This document shows positions 1 through 10,307 of a DNA stretch of 64,000 bases, in pieces. Origin of the DNA: Corbicula japonica (taxonomy: Eukaryota; Mollusca; Bivalvia; Venerida; Cyrenidae); contig JAZAYU010000008.1 in assembly GCA_038501625.1 (NCBI GenBank), positions 9,052,938 to 9,116,937 of the forward strand. The letters are read 5' to 3'. Below the pieces are notes generated by a model. The model had not been told where the DNA came from. It saw nothing but the letters and a program-made list of their open reading frames with translations, and searched no databases. Position 1 is the stretch's first letter; every line of letters starts with the position of its first letter. The translations under genes and the position numbers were made by a program.

Positions 1-950
1 CAACTCACCGCCCTGTCATGGTGAACATTTGTGTCAAGTTATTTTGAAATCCCTCCATTCATAACGAAGTTACAGCCCAGACAACAAAATTCTATTTTTA
101 GTAACAGTTACCTTGATCTTTGACCTACAGGCATGGGCATGGTACGCAACTCACCGCCCTGTCATGGTGAACATTTGTGCCAAGTTATTTTGAAATCCCT
201 TCATTCATAAAGAAGTTATAGCCCGAACAAGAAAATTCAAGTATATGCCACAGTGACCTCTACCTTGGTTCTTCAGGCTTGGGTATTGTGCGGACACACC
301 GCCTTGTCATGGTGAACATTTGTGCCAAGTTATTTTGAATCCCTCCATTCATAACAAAGTAACAGCCCAGACAACAAAATTCTATTTTTAGTAACAGTGA
401 CCTTGATCTTCGACCTACAGGCATGGGCATGGTACGCAACTCACCGCCCTGTCATGGTGAACATTTGTGTCAAGTTATTTTGAAATCCCTCCATTCATAA
501 CGAAGTTACAGCCCAGACAAGAAAATTCTATTTTTAGTAACAGTGACATTGGACCTACAAGCTTGGGTATTGTGCGGACACACCGCCTTGTCATGGTGAA
601 CATTTGTGCCAAGTTATCTTGAAATCCCTACGTTCGTAACAAAGTAACAGCCTGGACAAGAAAATTTTATTTTTAGTAACATTGACCTTGACCTTGGACC
701 TACAGGCTTGGGTATTGTACATGACATACCGTCTTGATATGGTGAACAATTATACCAAGTTATTTTAAAATCCAATAAGAAATAACAAAGTTACAGAGCG
801 GACACGATTTTGCAAGAAAATTCTTTTTTTAGTAACAGTGACCTTGACCTTGGAGCTACAGGCATGGGTATTGTGCGCGACACACTGCTATGTCATGGTA
901 AACATTTGTGCCAATAAATATTGAAATCACTCCATTCGTAACGAAGTAAA
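1..950. repeat. Tandem array of ~145-bp units, left part
   Basis: At least six diverged units; successive copies of the motif GTGACCTTGACCTT start near 104, 250, 395, 541, 678 and 835. Each unit runs through a GGCATGGGTATTGT-like stretch, a GTCATGGTGAACATTTGTG stretch and a GACAAGAAAATTC stretch. The array enters from the left edge of the window and stops abruptly at 950 in mid-unit. It resumes in the same phase at 11603, so I read both as one array split by an insertion. No coding potential. Confidence 0.9.
940..950. repeat. Left target-site duplication of the LINE insertion
   Basis: The 11-mer AACGAAGTAAA ends the left array here and recurs at 11603-11613, where the array resumes. This is the pattern expected of target-primed insertion. 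The match is exact over 11 bases. Confidence 0.7.
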
Positions 951-1367
951 GTTTAGTTTAAACATATTTTATTGCTCTATTTTATAAACTTTACACACAT
1001 GTAAATGTACAGTCGAATTAACAAAATAATATAGCAAATGGGTTGGGCCACAAGTTATGCCAACATTAGAGACGGCCCGTCCCAAAATTACAAATTTGTA
1101 AGTTTGTATAGTAATGACATCAACAAAAAGAGCAACGGCATGAAAAATAAACAAAGATATGGAAAAGAAGGGGAAAAACTGAATTTGGAAGTGACACGAT
1201 ACGGTACCCGACGAACCCGTCCACCCTTACCACCCCCACAGACGCCCTTTAGATTTGATCACATGATGATAAGACAAACATGTATAGTATATGTAAGTAC
1301 ATGTAGGAATATGCTATAACAATGCCAGTGCATGTGCCCAGAAGCCAGTGTAAGTAAGAAAGGGTCA
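951..1367 (-). other. LINE 3' UTR
   Basis: This non-coding tail follows the ORF2 stop. On the minus strand it carries AATAAA at 968-973 and ends at the array junction without a poly(A) run. CR1-like elements commonly lack a long poly(A) tail. A short open frame on the plus strand here (1038-1319) resembles nothing and is probably chance. Confidence 0.6.
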
Positions 1368-2930
1368 CTAATTTCTAAATCTTCCCATTTGTTTGATAAA
1401 GTTTTGTAATTCTAGGAAAATAAAACTATTTTCTTCATCAGTCAGATTAGGATTTCCAAATAATAGGTCATCAATATTCAATGGATGAAATATACGGGTA
1501 GCCCTAAAGAAGTTTTGCCTTTGAGTTTCATAGCGATAACAATTAAATATATAATGTTCAGCATCTTCAAATTTGTTCCCGCAATCACAGCTGGGCGTTG
1601 AACGTATGAAATTATGATAAAGGTCGCCATGAAGATTGCTACAATGATTTCGTATCCTTGCATGATAAAGAGAATAAAGTCGTTCACCATCGAGATAGTA
1701 GGTTGGAACGGATGGCGCACGATATAAGTTTTTCATTTTTATCTTGAAACAGTGAAGTGATGGGGAATTTCTTATCGATAGGTCTAATTCATTCCACAGT
1801 TTGACGGCTGACGGAATAACGGATCTGGCGAATATTTCAGTTCGTCTTGCAATAACTGAAAGGTTATTTGAATTTCTTAGGTTGTAAGAGTGTGTTTCAT
1901 AAGAACTAGGTGGAATAATTTCGTTTAAGTAAGTAGGTAAGTTTCCATTGTGGTAATTATAAATAAGTGTAAGTTTTTGTATTTTCCTGCGATCAGCAAG
2001 GGAAACCCATCCTACTTCTTTAATTAATCTTTCGATAGAAACTGATCTTGTCAGACCTGTTACTATCCTTGCAGCTTCATGCTGAATTTTTTCCAAGATA
2101 TCTTGTTCATATAAAGTGCAACTATCCCATACAACTGACGCATATTCTAAAATAGGACGCAAAAAATAAATTTGATTTAAAGTTTTTCGTTTGAGTTTAA
2201 ATTTCAACATTTTCATGGACCCTAAAACTTTTGATGCTGAGGAAATAATATTTGTATTGTGTTCATGCCAGGTTCCATCTTGTGATAGTGTAACTCCCAG
2301 ATGCTTATGATGTTCAACGAAGATAAGCTGGCTGTTTTGAAAAAATAGAGTTGGTCGATTTCTACAAACAAGAGAGAAGAATACTACTTCAGTCTTGTTA
2401 GGATTGAAATCAACAAGCCATTGTTTAGCCCGTGTTGAAATTTCCTGTAGATCAGTATTTAATATTTGTTCTGTAAGATTAGTATCTTCACCGCTAACAG
2501 AAAGAGAGCTATCATCAGCAAATAGACGTGTAAGACTGATTAAGTTTTCCGCAATGTCATTTACATATATTAAAAAGAGTAGAGGACCTAGGACCGAGCC
2601 CTGAGGAACCCCTGCATTTAAACAAGTTTCGTTTGAGAACGAGGCATTTACAAAAACACGTTGTTTTCTGTTTGTTAAATAATTTGATAACCATGCCAAA
2701 AGTTGACCCGATATCCCTAATTGCTTAATTTTAAAAAGAAGACCACGGTTCCAAACTTTGTCGAAAGCCTTAGAAATGTCGCAGAAAACCATACAGGTTG
2801 ATTTTTTCTCATCAAAACTTTTACAAATTTGATTATATATGTCAATCAGTTGATATACAGTTGAATGGCCGGGAAGGAATCCGGCTTGATTTCTATATAT
2901 TAAATTATTGAAATATAGATGGTTGTACAC
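1368..2930 (-). pseudogene. LINE ORF2, reverse transcriptase part (frame-shifted from 5' part)
   Basis: This is the C-terminal part of the ORF2 polyprotein, about 520 codons. Reverse transcriptase motifs appear in order: GFLPGHST near residue 17, VFCDISKAFDKVWN (first catalytic Asp), GVPQGSVLGPLLFLIYVNDI and FADD (catalytic Asp pair). The rest is the thumb/connection region and a C-terminal segment with Cys/His residues (HCSN, CDCGN, HYIFNC). The frame is open to the stop at 1368-1370. It joins the upstream half by a one-base shift near 2935-2945. This enzyme would copy the LINE RNA at a nicked target. Clade assignment to CR1/Jockey comes from motif style, not from a tree. Confidence 0.9.
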
Positions 2931-4717
2931 GTGTTTAAAACTATTCTTTCCATGACTTTCCCTACACAGCTGATGAGAGATATAGGTCTATAATTAGATG
3001 TTACATTACGCTCACCTTTTTTAAATAGAGGCATAACATTTGCCGATTTCCAGGAGTCAGGATAAGCGCAACTATTGAGTGAAAGATTAAAAAGAATACA
3101 AAGTGGTTTACAAATAGTTCTCGCTGTTGATTTTAACATACGGTGACTTATTTCATCAGGTCCGCTAGCTTTGTTCACCATAAGACCTAGGAGAATATTA
3201 ACAATTTCTTGCTCAGTAATGAATAATTTGTCTAAAACGACATCTGTCTTTAGAACGAAATTAGGCAGTCTTGCCGTACTATCATCAAGCGTAGATATAG
3301 ACGTGAAATATTCGTTTAAACTGTTAGCCTTTTCATTGTCAGTTATTGCGTAATCATTATTTGCGGACAAAAGAGGAGGAATGACATCTGAAGAACACTT
3401 TTTGTCTTTTATCAAGAGTTTAACAGTTTTCCAATATTGTTTGGGGTTTGATGAGCTTAGTTCTAATAAATTTAATTCTAACCTGTTTTCAAAAGTTTCT
3501 CTTGCAAATTTCTTCATATTATTCACTTTGTTTCTATAAGTTCTGTATAATTTCCAATCTGATGGATTATTTGTTGTTATCGCTTTGCGTTTCTGTCTGT
3601 CTCTTTTACGCGAAAATAATCTTAATTCCGAATCGTACCATGGTCTGTCATTTGGTCGTATAGTTACATAACGGGTTGGAATACACGATTGGGCAAGTTC
3701 TATAAAAATTTTAATAAATAAGTTACATGCTTCATTTACCGATTCGTTATTTAGGATAGACCAATCGTAATTCTCTATAAGCATATTTAGTTGATTAAAA
3801 TTAGCATTTTTGTAATTCCATACTTTTCTTTTAAATGGTGTATATTGGTCACTTTTACATTTAACAATTATGAAAGTAGCATAATGATCGCTAATGTTTC
3901 CCGGTGTTTTATAGATTCCCGAATCATTTACTAGGATATTTCGAGTTACAGCGATAGGGTCAATTAGAGTTTGCGATCGATTTGTAACACGTGTAGGTTC
4001 TGTGATTACGTTAATCATATTATTTAAATATAATATTTCTTTAAATTTAGTACATGTAGGATTTAATTGATTTTCATTTATATCGCCAACGACGATAATA
4101 CTGTGATTACGTTCAGAAGCCTTTTCTAGGCAAACATTTAGTTTTTCCCAGAACACAGCGTTACAATGCGGAGGTCGGTATACGTTTCCAATAATAAAAG
4201 ATTCTGACTTTAATTTTACCTCTATCCAAATAGACTCATTTAAGATGTCTTCGAATTCCCTTATTCGACTTGAAATTAAATTTGATGATACATAAGTTAA
4301 GAAACCACCAGAATGCGCAGTATAGTCCTTTCGGTACATACTGAAATGACCGTCAAGATTTAATTGCTCGTTATCTATTTGATTTGTTAAGTGAGTTTCT
4401 GTAAAGCAAATGACATCATAGTCTGAAAAGTGATCATTTATGTAATCAAATTTTGATCGTATACTTCTTATATTTTGGTGTAGAATGGTAAGACAGTCGG
4501 GTCCTGGATTAGTTTCTATATCACCCGATAATACTATAAGCGCTATTAATATTAATAGAAAATGGACATTGCTTAAGATGATTGAGTTAATAAAACGGTA
4601 AACTAAAGGAAGTTTTACAAAACCATAACACTTCATCACACTCGACCCATGCGCAGCATTATAAAAGTTGCCTATCGCCGCCCTCAAAGCAGTAATGTCG
4701 TTACCCATTGCATCCAA
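2900..4717 (-). pseudogene. LINE ORF2, 2A motif + AP endonuclease + start of reverse transcriptase
   Basis: The N-terminal half of ORF2, 605 codons. Residues 50-64 are hydrophobic and lead into GDIETNPGP (65-73), a 2A-type ribosome-skipping motif. An APE-type endonuclease follows: HQNIRS (80-85), CFTETHL (104-110), VVGDINEN and a terminal SDHYATF. Then come a linker with WYDSELRLF and the first reverse transcriptase block (SNYRPISLISCVGKVMERI). The frame runs into a stop at 2900 just after MERIV, where the other frame continues the domain. The Met at 4717 is the most upstream start; a Met at residue 28 is also possible. The key endonuclease residues I can see are intact. Confidence 0.9.
4499..4522 (-). 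other. 2A-like translational skipping motif (DIETNPGP)
   Basis: Residues 66-73 of ORF2 match the D-[VI]-E-x-N-P-G-P consensus exactly. In known 2A peptides the ribosome omits the Gly-Pro bond, so the chain would split after residue 72. A leucine/isoleucine-rich stretch lies directly upstream, as in 2A motifs that double as signal sequences. Activity is inferred. Confidence 0.85.
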
Positions 4718-5129
4718 ATACTAGCAATGAATATCCGGAGGTCGGCTCTAGGCAACGTAAAACCAGTAACGAGCGTCCACCCGACAAGGTGGAGGCGAGA
4801 CCGGAACATCGAATCACGTACAGTGTCACAACTATGAAAACAGAAATCAAAAATAAAACATATGAGTTAGAAAAAACAGTCATATTGGTAGAAACGTTAT
4901 GTTCTAGTATTAGTACTAGTGCGGACGGAAAAAATAAGCACATCATAAAATCACTTAAATATAGAAACCGTAAGAGATGATTTAATAATAACAAAAAATA
5001 CTACATTAAAAGGAAAAAAAAAGACCATAAAAATTTTCAGTCATGGATTTAGCTTATAAACACGCACTAAGTTATGGATATTAAAAAACAACAATTATGC
5101 CAGTGGTTGAATGCCTAATCTGAGAAGCG
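4718..5129. other. Region upstream of LINE ORF2, boundary of nested insertions
   Basis: No conserved coding sequence is visible. Short open frames on both strands (about 60-97 codons) match nothing I recognise. The break between LINE sequence and later inserted DNA should lie in here, but I cannot place it. Confidence 0.4.
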
Positions 5130-6158
5130 ATATAACTTTTTCGGCGTTAGCTGTCTAAGCTCACTTTTGACCTAGTTTTTCGACCAATGAAATGTTGTAA
5201 ATAATACTCGTATTCTCTTATTATGCAGAGGGAAAATGAAATAAACTATTTCGATTGGTAGCTATTTACACCAGAGAGGCATCTAGCAGGGTGGAGAGGT
5301 ATCTAGTGGGATTTTTATTATTATGCAGCGGAAAAATCAAATCGATTATTTCGATTGGTTGTTAGTGGGTGTTGTATTGGAGAAAAAAAAACATCTTTAC
5401 GATTTAAATAACCAGTTAAGTCAATATTGATGGCTTAAATACAATTTTATATGGAATATTCTTGCGTGTCAGGTAAACACTTGCATACAAGTTTACACAG
5501 TGTAAAAACGAAAGAGAAGTGTAGATATTTCTAGTTCTTACTGGTTCCTTTCTAGTTCCTTTGATACTGATTGTTAATTTCAAGTACAAAAAAAAACAAA
5601 TTGTTAATTTCAAGTACAAAAAACAAGTTCATCGTAGTGTAGTGGATGACACTCTCGCCTCTCAAGCGGAGGCCCCGGGTTCAATACTCGGGACGGACAC
5701 TTTTTTTAAAGTTAATTTACGTAAAAGTTGGTAGATTTCGCTCTTGTAACAGGCTGTTTGTATTTATTTTTATTAAATTTCAAGGCCTTTTATTCATCTT
5801 GAGTTCTAACTCTACAAGAGGTATTTTATTGAAACTGAATAAATGTAGATCAAGGCTTAATGTAAGACATTGCTTCTTTAATCGACTTGTTATCACTGTA
5901 TGAAATTGTTGCAACAGCTTGAACATTTTTTTAAAGACACTTTCAATGAATTTATGAGTTGTCATGATTCGGTCGCTTAATCTCTAGGTCATACTAAGAA
6001 GGCAGGGAGGGTTCGTCAACAGCTATAACAAGTAAAATAAAATAACTAAACTGTGTCTGCTGCGCCTCTCTGTATTTCTTTCTTTCTTATATACCTGTAT
6101 ATATAAATATTTTCCATCAACGCCGTTTATCTTTTTTAAAGATATTTCTTGTTTAAAT
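5130..6158 (+). repeat. 1-kb repeat unit A with tRNA-like head (inverted copy at 7618-8604)
   Basis: From a CGGCGTTAGCTG end to a CAACGCCGTTTATC end, this unit matches the reverse complement of 7618-8604 almost throughout. Shared landmarks are the TCTAGCAGGGTGGAGAGG segment, the tRNA-like block, and a TATATAAATATTTTCC end. The two copies face each other across about 1.46 kb and could fold back. Both ends carry CGGCGTT in inverted orientation, a possible short terminal repeat. Confidence 0.8.
5631..5700 (+). other. tRNA-like sequence (anticodon-loop CTC), SINE head or tRNA pseudogene
   Basis: An A-box-like TAGTGTAGTGG and a B-box-like GGTTCAATA stand at tRNA spacing. D, anticodon (loop CTCTCAA) and T stems can be drawn, but the acceptor stem pairs poorly. 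It is therefore not an intact tRNA gene. The tRNA-Glu-like loop differs from the inverted copy at 8070-8140, which reads CTCCCAA. Confidence 0.55.
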
Positions 6159-6830
6159 TAAACTGCATAATATTTATAAATACTTATTTGACAGAAAAAG
6201 TAAGAGAATGTAAATTGATTATGAAATATGGAAAGATGGCCTTTGTGATCCGGGGTCAGCTCACCATTTTTCAACAAGAACAAAACATTCTGAAACAATT
6301 TAGAATAGAACAATGTATTCGAAAATAGTCAAACTTACAGTTTAAGTACATGCTATTCGCAAGAAAGAATTGGCAAAGAAAAAAACAATTAAAAAAACAA
6401 ACAACAAAAAACATTCAAACTGATCATGCTAGCATGTCACTCTTTCCTTCTCCGCCCCATCAGGGAAATTACCCTTGCATACAGTGCATGACCTTTGTTG
6501 TATTTTATATGTTTACGAAGTTTAGTTTTAACACGGCCAGTTAAGAATTAGTAAACATATATATTACACACAACTTGAGGTTAAGATTACTGATGGTGAA
6601 TGCGGAAAGGAAATGATTTACAATTGAAAGATAAGTATTATTTCATAGTGCTATGTAAGGAAAATATTTGAAGTTCGAAATTTAGGACAAACAAATCGAA
6701 TATCTACAAGAGGGAGTGGTATTATTATTTTGAGTTCGAAAAAGTAGAGTTACGCACAATGTCGACAATTACAAAACAACAAAACGTTAGACGCATTTTT
6801 AAATATAATGTACATTCCGATTTTTGCTTA
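6159..6830. other. AT-rich spacer between nested elements
   Basis: I see no coding frame, tRNA or clear repeat here; only A-rich runs near 6380-6410. Confidence 0.3.
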
Positions 6831-7436
6831 AGACCACTGTAGTATAAGACCACCTGTGGACAAAGACCACACTGACTGATTAACCTGTGAACAAAAACAA
6901 CATCAACAATAAACAGCAACAACAACAAAACACCTGCCTTTAAAGACCCCTTTTGGGATCTCCCCTCAGTGGTCCCTGTGGACAGGAGTAAATTTTAATC
7001 TCTTTTTAGGAGAAAGGCAAAACCATATCGAAACATTTTTGAATTTATTACATGTCAGCTATCAAAATAACAGGTTTACGATTTACGACTATTGAAATAG
7101 CACTATTCAGCACAGTTTATACACTAATTGAGGAACAAAATTACCTGTAAACAAAGATCACCTGCATTCAAAGACCACCTTTGGTATCTCTTACGAGTGG
7201 TCCATGTAGGCAGGCTACACTGTAGTCTACATTTTCAAAGGAAATAAGCATATGTAAACAATTTCGTTTTAAGTACATTCTCAGCTTTAGACATAACAGC
7301 ACCAATTTAAAGAGCAGAATTATCTGTGAATAAGATCACCTGCCTTTGAAGACCACCTCTGGATTCACCCCCGAGTGGTCCCCACAGACATGCTTAATTT
7401 TAGTCTACATCTTTAGTGGAAATGAGCAAAACCATA
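6831..7436. repeat. ~200-bp diverged tandem repeat, about three units
   Basis: Units contain AAGACCACCT, a GAGTGGTCC/CAGTGGTCC stretch, CAGGCT/CAGGAG, an AAACCATAT/GCATATGTAAAC stretch and ACATGTCAG-type sequence; copies start near 6935, 7150 and 7335. The last unit is split by the pogo-like element and continues at 9271-9338. Confidence 0.6.
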
Positions 7437-7617
7437 TACAGTAAAAACTCCCTAAACCGGATCCTCTATAATCCGGAATCCTCCCAAAACCGCATAATTT
7501 TTACGGTCCCGATTTTTTTCCTTCTTATTTTATAGAAAAGAAAACCTCTGAAAACCGGAACCTCCGAATTCCGGAAACCGGCCTTATTTTTACGATTTTA
7601 TTTGCCATTTGTTCTTT

Positions 7618-8604
7618 AAACAAGAAATATCTTTAAAAAAGATAAACGGCGTTGATGGAAAATATTTATATATACACGTATATAAGAAAGAAAGAAATAC
7701 AGAGAGGCGAAGCAGACACAGTTTGTTTATTTTATTTTACCTGTTATAGCTGTTGACGAACCCTCCCTGCCTTCTTAGTATGACATAGAGATTAAGCGAC
7801 CGAATCATGACAATTCATAAATTCATTGAAAGTGTCTTTCAAAAAAAAGTTCAGCCTGTTGCAACAATTTCATACAGTGATAATAAGTCGATTAAAGAAG
7901 CAATGTCTTACATTAAGTCTTGATCTACATTTATTCAGTTTCAATAAGATAACTCTTGTAGAGTTAGAACTCAAGATAAATAAATGTCCTTGAAATTTAA
8001 TAAAAATAAATACAAACAGCCTGTTACAAGAGCGAAATCTACCAACTTTTACGGAAATTAACTTTAAAAAAAGTGTCTGTCCCGAGTATTGAACCCGGGG
8101 CCTCAGCTTGGGAGGCGAGAGTGTCATCCACTACACTACAATGACTTGTTTTTCTGTACTTGAAATTAACAATCAGTATCGAAGGAACTAGAAAGGAACC
8201 AGTAAGAACTAGAAATATCTACACTTCTCTTTCGTTTTACACTGTGTAAACTTGTATGCAAGTGTTTACCTGACACCCAAGAATATTCCATATAAAATTG
8301 TATTTAAGCCATCAATATTGACTTAACTGGTTATTTAAATCGTAAATATGTTGGGTTTTTTTCTCCAATAACTAATAACTAATTGAAATAATCTATTTAA
8401 TTTCTCCGCTGCATATTAATAAAAATCCCACTAGATACCTCTCCACCCTGCTAGATACCTCTCTGGTGTAAAAAGCTACCAATCGAAATAGTTTATTTCA
8501 TTTTCCCTCTGCATAATAAGAGAATACGAGTATTATTTACAACATTTCATTGGTCGAAAAACTAGGTCAAAAGTGAGCTTAGACAGCTAACGCCGAAAAA
8601 CCTC
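7618..8604 (-). repeat. 1-kb repeat unit B (inverted copy of 5130-6158)
   Basis: The reverse complement of unit A, nested in the pogo-like element. Differences are scattered substitutions and small indels, so the copies are separate insertions or an old duplication. No protein is encoded; open frames across it are mirrored in both copies and hold nothing recognisable. Confidence 0.8.
8072..8142 (-). other. tRNA-like sequence (anticodon-loop CCC)
   Basis: Counterpart of 5631-5700 on the other strand, with the same A-box and B-box and loop CTCCCAA, as in a tRNA-Gly-like sequence. The acceptor stem pairs only partly. Confidence 0.5.
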
Positions 8605-9338
8605 TAAAAACCGGATTTTTTAGAATTGCCATCGAAAGTGACAACTCGGGTTGTCTTGTCAAAGGCTTGTGTATTGTCAAGCGTGTCAAATATCTGCAAG
8701 ATAATCCGTTGTTATCCTTTAGAGGCGCGCACATTATTTAATAGGCATGAAAATTACAAGGGTTAATAACTGGGACATGTAATTGTTGTGTAAACAAATA
8801 CGAATTGAGAAGATGGTGATTATGTAATTGTCTGTTTAATTTATTGTTTGAAACACCCGTGACTGTCTTTCTTTTGTAATTAATGCTGAAATTTCGCCAA
8901 ATCGGTCAATCAGTCGGCGATTTCACAGAGGTCTGTGAAAAACATGCTTACGATTCCTTAACTTGTAGTTTAAATATATACATGTTCACATAGTAACTAA
9001 TTGAGTTTGTTGAAAAAATATGTGTTTATGAGAAAATAAATTTAAAAGTTGGATAAAATTAATTTTGTTATTTTTATTCCCTAAAATATGTCAAATGTTG
9101 CAAAGCAACCAACATTCAATTTAGACGAAGAAAAGGCGTTATAACACACTAATTAGAACAACACTTGTCAAATATGGTAATAAAGGTGAAATCCTCTATA
9201 AACCGGAATCCTCTCTAAACCGGACTTTTTCTCCAGTCCCGATGACCACCGGTTTAGGGAGTTTTTACTGTACAAACATTTTCGAATATAGTACATGTCA
9301 GTTATTAAGATAACACTTTTGAAACACAGTTCAACTCT

Positions 9339-10307
9339 TTAATCTTCACTGGCTTCGTCATCTGGGATCAGATGTGAGATTTCTTCGTAATTGTTTACGA
9401 TGTTCTTAGCACCTTTCTCAGTTTTTTTATAAAATATTCTACCATCCACTGTCCAGTAGGAGTGGATGTTACCTTTCTTCCTAGCTAGCCCCAGTTTGCT
9501 GGTGATCTGTTGTCTTTTCCTGGTAAGATCCTCGGTTATAAACACATTAAATAAATCAGTTTTGAAGGCTTTCAGACACTTTTTTCTATTAAATACTTCG
9601 AACTTGGTGTTTTCCGAGTTGAACTTACAAATAATCTGGGCCTTGCCGTCTTTAATGTTGCCTATGGTATGAGATCTGTTAATGTTTGCTCTGGTCAAAG
9701 GAGGTGTAACTTTCAGTTTATCGTTACAGACGCCTAGAATGATCGATCCAGTATCCTTCACCTTGCCATCTGTCACAGTTACTGGAACGTTATGAAAACG
9801 TAACGATGATCTACGCCCATACTGCTCCAGTGAATCAATTTCATCTCGGAGTTAATCTATTTCGGCCTCAGCAGCTTTAAGTTCTGTTTTTAATTTTCTA
9901 TTTTCTTGGGAAAGTACTTCAATGTGTTTATTTTGTGAGTCAAGTTTCATATTAATAGAGGTCAGTTCAGTAGTTTGAGATTCCAGCTTATCTGTTAGAG
10001 GCTTAATCAAAGCACTCAGAGATGGGAGAATACATGAAGAAATAGCTTCGATGACCTCAGGACTTGCAACAGCTGATTTAATAAGTTCAATCATATCGCA
10101 GCTCTTATCTCGTTGTACTATTGTATCTCCAAGAGAGGTCGAAGTTGCAAAATGTGCTGTAGATAAATCCGGGAATGAAGATTTTCTACGTAGTGGGTGG
10201 GGAGATTCAACATGAGCGCCCTCTTCCCGTTTAGAAGGGCTTATTGTGTCTTCAATTGTACGTTTAGCCCCATTGTCAGAATTACGAACTACGCCCTTGT
10301 ACGGCAT
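9339..10307 (-). pseudogene. LINE ORF1 (coiled coil + RRM-like RNA-binding protein), one nonsense codon
   Basis: A continuous 323-codon frame broken once, by TAA at codon 152 (9852-9854). Residues about 95-150 form a coiled coil (heptads through KLESQTTELTSINMKL and ENRKLKTELKAAE). After the stop the frame continues with SLEQYGRRSSLRFHNVP, the RNP-like signature of LINE ORF1 proteins. The C-terminal domain follows (FITEDLTRKRQQI, YWTVDGRIFYKKT) and ends in an acidic tail. ORF1 proteins trimerise through the coiled coil and coat the LINE RNA. It lies 5' of ORF2 on the same strand, separated by later insertions. Confidence 0.8.

Larger units (their letters stand above)
7439..9270. mobile_element. 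Pogo/Tigger-like non-autonomous element with TA target duplication
   Basis: The element starts CAGTAAAAACTCCCTAAACC and ends with its complement GGTTTAGGGAGTTTTTACTG; TA flanks both ends (7437-7438, 9271-9272). The 24-bp inverted ends and the TA duplication fit the Tc1/mariner-pogo superfamily. CTCTnnAAACCGG-like motifs repeat inside both ends. There is no transposase. The 1-kb unit B is nested inside, and the surrounding tandem repeat resumes on the right. Confidence 0.85.

Noticed and set aside
1038..1319. 93-codon plus-strand gene
   Set aside because: It lies in the LINE 3' UTR, antisense, with no recognisable content.
5631..5700. Functional tRNA-Glu gene
   Set aside because: The acceptor stem does not pair and the sequence is part of a repeated 1-kb unit.
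7870..8127. 85-codon frame shared with 5646-5903
   Set aside because: The similarity comes from the inverted 1-kb repeat; the frame covers the tRNA-like block and has no protein features.
9339..10307. ORF1-only (HAL1-like) element
   Set aside because: Same strand and correct order relative to ORF2, and the 11-bp duplication encloses both, so one LINE is simpler.
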